NCBI GenBank assembly: GCA_018268575.1
Contig: JAFDWF010000116.1
Span: forward strand, 1-37,204
DNA length: 37,204 bases
Reading direction: 5' to 3'
DNA from: Actinomycetota bacterium
Lineage (GTDB): Bacteria > Actinomycetota > Thermoleophilia > Solirubrobacterales > 70-9
Notes under the pieces: generated by a model
Databases searched by the model: none
Told to the model about the DNA's origin: nothing
Seen by the model: only the letters and a program-made list of their open reading frames with translations
Shown: in pieces, positions 9,915 through 17,263 of the stretch
How positions within the stretch are numbered: the first letter of the stretch is position 1
Layout: every line of letters starts with the position of its first letter
Program-made: the position numbers and the translations under genes

Positions 9915-11075
9915 ATGGACAACGCAGAGTTCGAGGCGATCGCCGAAGCGGTTCGCGCCTTCGTCGACCGTGAGGTGATCCCGCGCGAGGAGGAGATCGA
10001 AGAGACCGACTCGGTCCCCGACTTCCTGCGCGAGGAGGCAAAGAAGATGGGCCTCTTCGGCTACGCGTTGCCGGAGGCCTACGGCGGCCTCGGCTTCACG
10101 ATGCTGGAGGAGGTCCGCCTCGCCTTCGAGGTCGGCCGCACCTCGCCCGCCTTCCGCTCCCTGTTCGGGACGAACAACGGGATCGCCGGGCAGACGATCG
10201 CCAACTACGGCACCGAGGAGCAGAAACGGCGCTACCTGCCGGAGCTGGCGAGCGGCGCGGCGATCGGTTGCTTCGCGCTGACCGAGGCCGAGGCGGGCTC
10301 CGACCCGAGCGGCATGCGCACCCGCGCCAGGCGCGACGGCGACGATTACCTGATCAACGGGACCAAGCGGTTCATCACCAACGCCGAGCTGGCGACGGTC
10401 TTCGTCGTCTTCGCCCGCACCGATCCCGACGCGCAGGGCACGAAGGGCATCTCGGCCTTCCTCGTCGACGCCGGCACGCCCGGGCTGACGATCGGCCCGC
10501 ACGACAAGAAGATGGGCCAGCAGGGCGCCTGGACCTCGGAGCTCTTCCTCGACGACGTGCGCGTGCCCGCCACGGCGCTGATCGGCGGCGAGGAGGAAAC
10601 CGGCTTCCGCGCGGCGATGAAATCGCTCGCCAAGGGCCGGCTGACGATCGGCTCGCTCTGCGTCGGGATGGCCGAGCGGATCGTCGAGGAGATGACCGCC
10701 TACGCGATCGACAACCGCCAGGGCGGCACCCCGATCGGTGACTTCCAGCTGGTCCAGGCGCTGCTCGCCGAATCGGAGACCGAAGCCCGCGCCGGGCGGG
10801 CGATGGCGCTCGAGGCGGCGCGCGCATACGACGCGGGCGCCGACATGCGACAGGGCCCCGCCTGCACCAAGCTCTTCTGCTCGCAGATGGTGAACAAGGT
10901 CGCCGACCGCGGCGTCCAGGTGCTGGGCGGGATGGGCTACATGCGCACGGTGCCGATCGAGCGCTTCTACCGCGACGCCCGCCTCTACCGGATCTACGAG
11001 GGGACCGACGAGATCCAGAAGCTCGTCATCGCCCGCCAGATGCTCGCCGCCCAGCGGGCCAAGGTGGCGGCTTGA
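9915..11075 (+). CDS. Acyl-CoA dehydrogenase (FAD)
   Basis: The 386-residue protein has full family architecture: an N-terminal helical domain, CFALTEAEAGSDPSG for FAD and substrate binding, FITNAELATVFVVFAR, and a C-terminal helical domain. The catalytic base is Glu362 in RIYEGTDEIQ. It introduces the alpha,beta double bond into an acyl-CoA, passing electrons to ETF. Its stop overlaps the TTG start of the DUF35 gene (TTGA), coupling it to the DUF35/thiolase-like pair. It would make the enoyl-CoA that the MaoC pair downstream could hydrate. Confidence 0.92.
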   Translation: MDNAEFEAIAEAVRAFVDREVIPREEEIEETDSVPDFLREEAKKMGLFGYALPEAYGGLGFTMLEEVRLAFEVGRTSPAFRSLFGTNNGIAGQTIANYGTEEQKRRYLPELASGAAIGCFALTEAEAGSDPSGMRTRARRDGDDYLINGTKRFITNAELATVFVVFARTDPDAQGTKGISAFLVDAGTPGLTIGPHDKKMGQQGAWTSELFLDDVRVPATALIGGEEETGFRAAMKSLAKGRLTIGSLCVGMAERIVEEMTAYAIDNRQGGTPIGDFQLVQALLAESETEARAGRAMALEAARAYDAGADMRQGPACTKLFCSQMVNKVADRGVQVLGGMGYMRTVPIERFYRDARLYRIYEGTDEIQKLVIARQMLAAQRAKVAA

Positions 11076-11449
11076 CCGAATCGCCACCTGGGCCCTGGAG
11101 CGGGTACCAGGAAGGGCTGGCGCGGGGCGAGCTGCGCTTCCAGCGTTGCGGCGAGTGCGGGCGGGCGGTCTTCTACCCGCGCCTCCTCTGCCCCTTCTGC
11201 GGCTCCGCCGACCCGGCCTGGGAGACGGCCGCGGGCGGCGGCACGGTCTACGCGACGACGACGATGCGCCCCCGCGACGAGGCCCCCTACCACGTCTGCC
11301 TGGTCGACCTCGACGAGGGATTCCGGATGATGAGCCGGGTCGACGGGGTCGCCCCCGACGCGGTGCGGATCGGCGACCGCCTGCGCCTGCTGATCGTCGA
11401 GGAGGATGGCCGCCCGGTGCCCACCTTCGTCCCCGCGGAGCGCTCGTGA
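11072..11449 (+). CDS. DUF35 zinc-ribbon/OB-fold protein (acyl-CoA-associated, partner of thiolase-like protein)
   Basis: The 125-residue protein has a rubredoxin-like zinc knuckle (Cys26, Cys29, Cys40, Cys43), then an OB-fold region that begins GGGTVYATTTMR and continues YHVCLVDLDEGFRMMSRV. In steroid side-chain degradation, DUF35 domains bind lipid-transfer-protein thiolases and form the acyl-CoA channel of a retro-aldolase. The gene starts at TTG 11072 overlapping the dehydrogenase stop, and ends GTGA in overlap with the thiolase-like gene at 11446. That is the expected arrangement for an obligate complex. Confidence 0.88.
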   Translation: MTESPPGPWSGYQEGLARGELRFQRCGECGRAVFYPRLLCPFCGSADPAWETAAGGGTVYATTTMRPRDEAPYHVCLVDLDEGFRMMSRVDGVAPDAVRIGDRLRLLIVEEDGRPVPTFVPAERS

Positions 11450-12600
11450 GCTCGCTGCGCGGCCGGGTCGCCGTGGTCGGCGTTGCCGAGTCCGATCTCG
11501 GCGAAGTGGCCCCCGGCCTCACCGAGCAGGACCTGATCGGCCAGGCTGCGACCCGGGCGCTCGCCGACGCCGGGATCGCCCGCGAGGAGGTCGACGGGCT
11601 CTTCTGCTCCTCCTCGACGCAGCCGGCGCCGACCCTGAACGCGGCCGAGTATCTCGGCATCCGCCCCCGCTACAGCGACGGCTCCAACATCGGCGGCAGC
11701 TCGGCGGTCAGCCACCTGCTCTACGCCGCCGGGGCGATCGAGAGCGGGCTGATCGACGTCGCCCTGATCGTCTACGGCTCGATCCAGCGCTCGGCGGCGC
11801 GCAAATTGATCACCCCGGCGGCGATCTCGGCCTGGGAAGAGCCCTTCCGGCCGCGCTGGCCGCTGACGATGTACGCGCTGGCGGCCTCCCGCCACATGCA
11901 CCAGTTCGGCACCACCCGCGAGCAGCTGGCGGCGGTCGCGGTCGCCGCCCGCGCATGGGCGCAGCTGAACCCGGTGGCCTTCGAGCGGGGGCCGCTGAGC
12001 GTCGCCGACGTGCTCGCCGCGCGGCCGGTCTGCGACCCGCTCGGGGTGCGCGACTGCTGCCTCGTCACCGACGGCGGCGGCGCCCTCGTCCTCACCTCGG
12101 CCGAGCGGGCTCGGGAGGCGCCGAAGCCGGCCGCCCACCTGCTCGGCTGCGGGGTCGCCCACTGGCACCGCGACATCTCCCAGATGCCGGACCTGACGGT
12201 GACCGCCGCCACCGAATCCGGTGCCCGCGCCTTCGCGATGGCGGGCCTCACCCCGGCCGACGTCGACGTGGTCGAGCTCTACGACGCCTTCACGATCAAC
12301 CCGATCCTCTTCCTCGAGGACCTCGGCTTCTGCGCCAAGGGGGAGGGCGGCGAGTTCGTCTCCGCCGGCCGCATCGCGCCGGGCGGGGAGCTGCCGGTCA
12401 ACACCAACGGCGGTGGGCTCTCCTACTGCCACCCGGGGATGTACGGGATCTTCACCGTGATCGAGGCGGTCAGGCAGCTGCGCGGCGAGGCCGGCGACCG
12501 CCAGCAGGACGACGTCGAGGTGGCGCTCGCGCACGCCAACGGTGCGGTGCTCTCGAGCCAGGCGACGGCCCTGCTCGGGACCGAAGCGACTTTGAGCTGA
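11446..12600 (+). CDS. Thiolase-fold lipid-transfer protein (Ltp/SCP-x type), probable retro-aldolase subunit
   Basis: This 384-residue thiolase-superfamily protein is of the SCP-x/Ltp group. It includes VELYDAFTINP and GGGLSYCHPGMYG near the active site, with the His of the usual GHP retained. At the position of the nucleophilic Cys the sequence reads GSNIGGSSAV (79-88), with no Cys, so thiolytic cleavage is unlikely. Ltp2-type proteins lacking that Cys perform retro-aldol cleavage of tertiary beta-hydroxyacyl-CoA in complex with a DUF35 protein. The GTG start at 11446 overlaps the DUF35 stop. Upstream extension of the frame only shadows DUF35. Substrate and reaction are inferred. Confidence 0.85.
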   Translation: MSSLRGRVAVVGVAESDLGEVAPGLTEQDLIGQAATRALADAGIAREEVDGLFCSSSTQPAPTLNAAEYLGIRPRYSDGSNIGGSSAVSHLLYAAGAIESGLIDVALIVYGSIQRSAARKLITPAAISAWEEPFRPRWPLTMYALAASRHMHQFGTTREQLAAVAVAARAWAQLNPVAFERGPLSVADVLAARPVCDPLGVRDCCLVTDGGGALVLTSAERAREAPKPAAHLLGCGVAHWHRDISQMPDLTVTAATESGARAFAMAGLTPADVDVVELYDAFTINPILFLEDLGFCAKGEGGEFVSAGRIAPGGELPVNTNGGGLSYCHPGMYGIFTVIEAVRQLRGEAGDRQQDDVEVALAHANGAVLSSQATALLGTEATLS

Positions 12601-12615
12601 GCGAAAGGAGAAGCG

Positions 12616-13362
12616 ATGGGATTGCTGGATGAGAAGGCTGCGGTGGTGACCGGCGGGGCCCAGGGAATCGGCCTGGCGATCGCCCAGAGGCTGGCGGCGG
12701 AAGGGGCCGCGGTGGTGGTCGCCGACGTCGACGAGGCCCGTTCGGGGGAGGCGGCGCAGACGATCGTCGCCGCCGGCGGCAAGGCGATCGGGGTCGCCTG
12801 CGACGTCACCTCGCCGGCGGCGGTCGAGGCGCTGGTCGGCCGCTGCCGCGAGCAGCTCGGCGCGCTCGACGTGATGGTGAACAACGCCGGGATCACCCGC
12901 GACGCGACGATGCGGAAGATGAGCGTCGAGGACTTCGACGCGGTGATCGCCGTCCACCTGAAAGGCACCTGGCTGGGGACCAAGGCGGCCTCGCTGGCGA
13001 TGCGCGAGCAGGGCGACGGCGGCTCGATCGTGAACATCTCCTCGATCTCGGGCAAGGTCGGCAACATCGGCCAGACCAACTACAGCGCCGCCAAGGCGGG
13101 GATCGTCGGGTTGACGAAAGCGGCGGCGAAGGAGGTGGCCCACGCCGGCGTCCGCGTCAACGCGATCCAGCCCGGCCTGATCCGCACCGCGATGACCGAA
13201 GCGATGCCGGCGGAGATCTTCGCCCAGCGCGAGGAGGAAGTTCCGCTGGGGCGGGCGGGGGAGCCGGACGAGATCGCCAAGACGGTGCTCTTCCTCGCCT
13301 CCGACCTGTCCAGCTACATCACCGGCATCGTGATCGAGGTCGCGGGCGGACGGCACATCTGA
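12616..13362 (+). CDS. SDR-family 3-oxoacyl/3-hydroxyacyl dehydrogenase (FabG-like)
   Basis: This 248-residue SDR has TGGAQGIG (12-19), Asp37 after beta-2, NNAG (89-92) and the Ser143-Tyr156-Lys160 triad in a segment that reads like FabG ([23 protein letters not shown] region). NAD-dependent oxidation of a 3-hydroxyacyl-CoA, or the reverse reaction, is a reasonable role. The ATG follows AAAGGAGA. Its stop overlaps the first MaoC gene by one nucleotide (TGATG). Confidence 0.87.
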   Translation: MGLLDEKAAVVTGGAQGIGLAIAQRLAAEGAAVVVADVDEARSGEAAQTIVAAGGKAIGVACDVTSPAAVEALVGRCREQLGALDVMVNNAGITRDATMRKMSVEDFDAVIAVHLKGTWLGTKAASLAMREQGDGGSIVNISSISGKVGNIGQTNYSAAKAGIVGLTKAAAKEVAHAGVRVNAIQPGLIRTAMTEAMPAEIFAQREEEVPLGRAGEPDEIAKTVLFLASDLSSYITGIVIEVAGGRHI

Positions 13363-13826
13363 TGTCGCTGAACCGCGCCACCGTCGGTCGCGCCTACGAC
13401 CCCGGCCCGCCGTTCGACGTCTCGCGGCAGAAGATCCGCGAGTTCGCCGCGGCGATCGGCGACGACGCGGCGATCTACGCCGACCCGGAGCTGGCCCGCT
13501 CGCTCGGCCACCGCGACGTCCCGGCGCCGCCGACCTTCGGCTCGGTGATCTCGCTGCAGATGGGCCAGGGACCGCGGCGCGACCCCGAGCTGGGGCTCGA
13601 CTACGCCCGCGTCGTCCACGGCGAACAGCGGATCGAGCAGGCGCGGCCGATCTACGCCGGTGACAGCCTCCTCGGCGAGGTGACGATCGCCTCGATCCGC
13701 GACGCGGGCGCCAACGAGCTGCTGGAGATCCTCTGCGCGCTCTCGACCGAGGCGGGCGAGCCGGTCTGCCGGGTCACCAGCGTCCTCGTCTCGCGCGGGA
13801 CGGCGGCGGGGACCGCGGATGGCTGA
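13362..13826 (+). CDS. MaoC-type hydratase subunit, N-terminal/FAS1-like dehydratase domain
   Basis: The 154-residue hot-dog-fold protein starts VGRAYDPGPPFDVSRQKIREFAAAIGDD, the pattern of FAS1-like dehydratase domains. PAPPTFGSVI and the VVHGEQRIEQARPIYAGD segment follow. It has no clear Asp/His hydratase dyad, as is usual for the non-catalytic partner in heterodimeric MaoC enoyl-CoA hydratases. The next gene, overlapping by 8 nt, encodes the catalytic partner. Such split pairs are known from cholesterol side-chain degradation, where bulky substrates need half of a double hot-dog emptied. Confidence 0.82.
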   Translation: MSLNRATVGRAYDPGPPFDVSRQKIREFAAAIGDDAAIYADPELARSLGHRDVPAPPTFGSVISLQMGQGPRRDPELGLDYARVVHGEQRIEQARPIYAGDSLLGEVTIASIRDAGANELLEILCALSTEAGEPVCRVTSVLVSRGTAAGTADG

Positions 13827-14247
13827 GCGGCGCAGCATCGCCGCGGTCGCGGTCGGCGAGCAGATCCCGGCGCGCAGCTTCGAGCTCGACCGGGCGATGC
13901 TGGTCCGCTACGCGGGCGCGGCGCTCGACTTCAACGCGATCCACTGGAGCGAGCCGGCCGCCGAGCGGGCCGGGCTGCCCGACGTGATCGCCCACGGGAT
14001 GCTGACGATGGCGCTCGCGGGCCGGCTGGTCACCGACTGGGCCGGCGACCCGGGCGCGGTCGAGGACTTCTCGACCCGCTTCTCGGGCATGGTGCCGGTC
14101 GGCGCCGAAGCGCCCGCGACGGTGGTCGTCGCGGGCACCGTGACCGAGATCCTGGCCGGCGAGCGGGCGGTGGTCGAGCTCAGCGTCGAGGCCGGCGGGA
14201 CGGCCGTGCTGAAGGCGGCGCGCGCCGTGGTCCGCCTTCGCAATTGA
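13819..14247 (+). CDS. MaoC-type hydratase subunit with catalytic Asp/His
   Basis: This 142-residue MaoC/R-hydratase domain contains LDFNAIHW with the catalytic pair Asp37 and His42, then AERAGLPDVIAHGMLTMALAGR, the canonical hydratase-2 segment. It should hydrate an enoyl-CoA together with the preceding subunit. The ATG at 13819 lies inside the end of that gene. Its TGA stop (14245-14247) lies within the TTGACG -35 hexamer of the next promoter. Confidence 0.87.
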   Translation: MAERRSIAAVAVGEQIPARSFELDRAMLVRYAGAALDFNAIHWSEPAAERAGLPDVIAHGMLTMALAGRLVTDWAGDPGAVEDFSTRFSGMVPVGAEAPATVVVAGTVTEILAGERAVVELSVEAGGTAVLKAARAVVRLRN

Positions 14248-14273
14248 CGGAAAAATCTAAATTCGGATAGAAT
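14244..14273 (+). promoter_or_regulatory. Promoter TTGACG-N18-TAGAAT for a leaderless ligase mRNA
   Basis: TTGACG (14244-14249) and TAGAAT (14268-14273) are spaced by 18 nt. The GTG start of the ligase lies 6 nt after the -10, so transcription would begin at or next to the start codon. The spacer holds CTA-N1-ATTCGGA (14257-14267), a form of the shared bipartite motif. Confidence 0.65.
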
Positions 14274-14279
14274 CGCTGG

Positions 14280-15902
14280 GTGGGCGCAACGGGGAACTGG
14301 GTCACTCGCGAGGACGTCGGCGAGCGGCTGCCGTCGGTCGGGGAGGAGCTCGAAGCCGCCGTTCGCGAGTGCGGCGAGAAGGTCTGGCTGCGGTTCCTCG
14401 AGGGCGGCGAGCACACCTACGCCGAGGTGCAGACGGCGGTCGAGCGGCTCGCCGCCGGCCTCGCCGCGCGGGGCGTCGGGGTCGGCGACACCGTGGCGCT
14501 CTTCTGCTCGAACCGCTTCGAGTTCGTCGAGACCTGGTTCGCGGTGCAGCGGCTGGGCGCGATCGTCGTCCCGATCAACGTCTCCCACCGCGGCCTGATG
14601 CTGCAGCGGATGCTGGAGCGGGCCGGGGTGAAGGCGGTCTTCGCCGAGCCCGAGTTCGCCGTCGCGGCGCTGGAGGCGATCGCCGAGCTGGAGACGGTCG
14701 AGCTCTACGTCGCGATCGAGGGCGAGCCACCCGCGGCGCCCGCGGGCGTCGCCGTCGCCCGCCAGGCCGAGCTGCGGCTCGAGGCCGCCGCGCCGGCCTG
14801 GCAGGGAGCGGGCACCGACCCCGCCTCGATCATGTTCACCTCGGGCACCACCGGCCCCTCCAAGGGCGTCGTCTGGAGCCACAACAGCACCACGTTCTTC
14901 GCCCGCAGCGCCCGCCACTCGCTGCAGCTGGTCGCCGAGGACGTCTTCTACTGCTGCCTGCCCCTGTTCCACACCGCGGCTCTCTGCTGCGCGCTGCTCA
15001 CCTCGCTGCAGGCACGCGGCTCGATCGCGCTCCGTAAGCGCTTCAGCGTCTCCGGGTTCTGGCCCGACGCCGTGGCCTCGGGCGCCACCGCGTCGGCGAT
15101 GCTGGGGGCGATGACGCCGCTCCTGCTCGGCCAGGAGCCGACCCCGGAGGAGCGCCGGCACCGGGTGCGCGTGGTCAACGTGGCGCCCGCCACCGAGGGC
15201 TACATCGAGGGGATCGCCGAGCGCTTCGGGTTCCACGTGATCTCGGGCTACGGGCTGACCGACTTCGGCGTCGTCATCTGGCACCAGCCCGACGAGACGA
15301 CGCCGCCCGGCTCCTGCGGGAGGCCCTCGGCGGGCTACGAGTGCACGGTCGTCGACGCGGAGGGGTTCGAGGTCGGGCCGGGTGAGGCGGGGGAGCTCCT
15401 GGTGCGGACGACGCGCCCCGGGATCTCGACCCAGGGGTACTGGCGCCAGCCCGAGGCGACCCTTGCCGCGACCGTCGACCTCTGGTTCCACACCGGCGAC
15501 CTGATGCGCCGCGACGCCGAGGGCTTCTACTACTTCGTCGACCGGGCCAAGGACGCGATGCGCCGGCGCGGCGAGAACGTCTCCTCCTTCGAGGTCGAGG
15601 AGGCCTTCCTGCGCCACCCTGAGGTCACCGACTGCGCCGCCTACGCGGTGCCCTCGGAGCTGAGCGAGGACGAGATCGCCGTCGCCCTGGTCCTCGCCCA
15701 AGGCTCCGCCGCGACCCCGCGCGAGCTGGTCGAATTCGTCGAGCCGACGATCCCCTACTTCGCCCTGCCCCGCTTCGTCCGCCTGCTCGAGGCGCTGCCG
15801 ATGACGGCGACCGAGAAGGTCCGCAAGGACCTCCTGCGCGAGGAAGGCGAGGCCGCCGGGACCTGGGACCGCGAGGCGGCGGGCTACGCCCTTCGGCGGT
15901 AG
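14280..15902 (+). CDS. Acyl-CoA ligase (AMP-dependent synthetase), CaiC-like
   Basis: This 540-residue ANL enzyme has the P-loop MFTSGTTGPSKGVVWSH, SGYGLTDFG, FHTGDLMRRD, the hinge RAKDAMRRRGENVSSFEVEE and the catalytic Lys513 in TATEK. The hinge and P-loop style resemble crotonobetaine/carnitine-CoA ligase-like members, and it is clearly distinct from the ligases at 3407 and 31620. It probably activates the acid that enters the dehydrogenase/MaoC/DUF35-Ltp steps just upstream. The GTG start directly follows a promoter with almost no leader. The transporter operon begins after its stop. Confidence 0.9.
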   Translation: MGATGNWVTREDVGERLPSVGEELEAAVRECGEKVWLRFLEGGEHTYAEVQTAVERLAAGLAARGVGVGDTVALFCSNRFEFVETWFAVQRLGAIVVPINVSHRGLMLQRMLERAGVKAVFAEPEFAVAALEAIAELETVELYVAIEGEPPAAPAGVAVARQAELRLEAAAPAWQGAGTDPASIMFTSGTTGPSKGVVWSHNSTTFFARSARHSLQLVAEDVFYCCLPLFHTAALCCALLTSLQARGSIALRKRFSVSGFWPDAVASGATASAMLGAMTPLLLGQEPTPEERRHRVRVVNVAPATEGYIEGIAERFGFHVISGYGLTDFGVVIWHQPDETTPPGSCGRPSAGYECTVVDAEGFEVGPGEAGELLVRTTRPGISTQGYWRQPEATLAATVDLWFHTGDLMRRDAEGFYYFVDRAKDAMRRRGENVSSFEVEEAFLRHPEVTDCAAYAVPSELSEDEIAVALVLAQGSAATPRELVEFVEPTIPYFALPRFVRLLEALPMTATEKVRKDLLREEGEAAGTWDREAAGYALRR

Positions 15903-15926
15903 CCCTCCCCGGCAGAAATCTTTTTC

Positions 15927-15971
15927 TTGACAGAATTAGATTTTGTCGGATACGGTCCCGGGAACAGTTCC
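15927..15971 (+). promoter_or_regulatory. Promoter and operator candidate of the transporter operon
   Basis: TTGACA (15927-15932), an 18-nt spacer and TACGGT (15951-15956) form a good promoter. TTAGATT (15936-15942) lies in the spacer. Immediately downstream, where transcription would start, is the perfect inverted repeat GGAAC-A-GTTCC (15961-15971). The surrounding TCCCGGGA...GTTCCA...TTGGGTT pattern recurs before the second ABC module at 22935-22967, so the LacI protein encoded at 25740 is a candidate ligand. Confidence 0.6.
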
Positions 15972-16033
15972 AGCTTTGGGTTGGAGTGGCTCGGATGGAC
16001 CGGGTCGCGGGTCAACGGGATTCGGAGGGTCGG

Positions 16034-17227
16034 ATGAAGCGCACTTGGGGACTTGGCCGTACCGTCGTGCTGGCGGCGGCCATACTGGCGGCGGCGATCG
16101 TGGTCGCGGCCTGTGGCGGGGGCGGCTCGTCGAGCTCGTCCGGCACGACCGAATCCGAAAGCGCCGGCGGCAGCGAAGCCACCAAGTCGGAAGAAGCCTC
16201 TGAAACGGGCTCTGGCGGCGAAGCGAAGGTCGAAAAGATCCTCGGCGAAGCCTACGCGCCGGCCAAGTGGGAAGGCCCGACCGAAAAGGATCCGGCGGCC
16301 AAGGGCAAGCACGTGGCGTTGATCATGACCCTGGCGGCCGCCGAAGGCGAGCAGCTGCTGCAGCAGGGCGCCGAAACCGCGACCAAGGCCCTCGGCTGGA
16401 AGTCCACCTACATCGACGGCAAGGGCACCCCGCAGGGCTACGAAGCGGGGATCAACCAGGCGATCACCGAAGGCGTCGACGGCGTCGTCCTCGGGGCGAT
16501 CACGCCGAGCCTCGTGCCGAACGGGATGAAAGCGCTGAAGGCAGCCGGGATCCCGGTGGTCGTGCAGTCCAACGTCGAAGAACCGAAAGAAGGGCTGTGG
16601 CTCGGGAACATCGGCTACAACCCCCAGAAGGAAGCCGAATTCCTCGCCGCCTTCATGGCCAAGGAAAGCGGCGGCGAAGCGAAGATCGCCCTGCTCGAAG
16701 ACAAGGAGTTCGGGATCGTCTCCCAGCGCGCGGAACGGTTCAAGCCGCTGCTCGAAGAACTCTGCTCGAGCTGCGAAATCGCCAACGAAACCGACATGCA
16801 GGTGACCGAACTCGAAACGAAACTCGGTCCGAAGATGGGTGGGGTGCTGCAGGCGAACCCCGAAGTGAACTACGTCTACGCGCCCTACGACGCGGCGGTG
16901 CCGCCGATCGTCGCGGCGATTAAGCAGGCCGGCCTCCAGGACAGCGTGAAGGTCGTGTCCTACGGCGGCTTCAAACAGAGCACGGAATACCTGCGGAAGA
17001 AGGAAATCCAGAACGCCGACGTCGCCAACGCCACCCAGTGGCAGGCCTGGGAGGCCTACGATGTCCTCAACCGGACCTTCGGCGGACAGAAGATTCCGTC
17101 GAACGCCTGGAACACCGACCCGATCAAGCTGCTGACCTGGGAAAACGCCCCGGCCGCCGGGACGTACTTCGAAGGCGACGAAGCGGAATTCGAACAGCAC
17201 TACAAAGAACTCTGGGGCGTCAAGTAG
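16034..17227 (+). CDS. Sugar-type ABC transporter solute-binding lipoprotein
   Basis: The 397-residue precursor has a lipoprotein signal: a positive N-terminus, a hydrophobic stretch (11-26) and the lipobox VAAC with Cys27. A Ser/Glu/Gly-rich linker follows, then a PBP1-fold domain with KGKHVALIMTLAAAEGEQLLQQGA, GVDGVVLGAITP and GIPVVVQSNV as in ribose-type binding proteins. The ATG at 16034 follows GGAGGG; an in-frame ATG at 15986 would spoil the signal peptide. Glu is encoded by GAA in about 39 of 42 cases, whereas the neighbouring genes use mainly GAG. It is the only binding protein for the two ABC modules nearby. Its ligand is unknown. Confidence 0.9.
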   Translation: MKRTWGLGRTVVLAAAILAAAIVVAACGGGGSSSSSGTTESESAGGSEATKSEEASETGSGGEAKVEKILGEAYAPAKWEGPTEKDPAAKGKHVALIMTLAAAEGEQLLQQGAETATKALGWKSTYIDGKGTPQGYEAGINQAITEGVDGVVLGAITPSLVPNGMKALKAAGIPVVVQSNVEEPKEGLWLGNIGYNPQKEAEFLAAFMAKESGGEAKIALLEDKEFGIVSQRAERFKPLLEELCSSCEIANETDMQVTELETKLGPKMGGVLQANPEVNYVYAPYDAAVPPIVAAIKQAGLQDSVKVVSYGGFKQSTEYLRKKEIQNADVANATQWQAWEAYDVLNRTFGGQKIPSNAWNTDPIKLLTWENAPAAGTYFEGDEAEFEQHYKELWGVK

Positions 17228-17263
17228 GCGTCGCCTCAGGGTAGATCGCGCCGAGAGACCGCC

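Noticed and set aside
8717..14247. Assignment to cholesterol degradation
   Set aside because: The module resembles the side-chain part of that pathway, but no ring-cleavage, ketosteroid or Mce transport genes are visible, so no specific substrate is named.
15986..16033. Earlier ATG start of the solute-binding protein
   Set aside because: It adds 16 charged residues before the signal peptide, while the ATG at 16034 has a GGAGGG and a proper lipoprotein signal.
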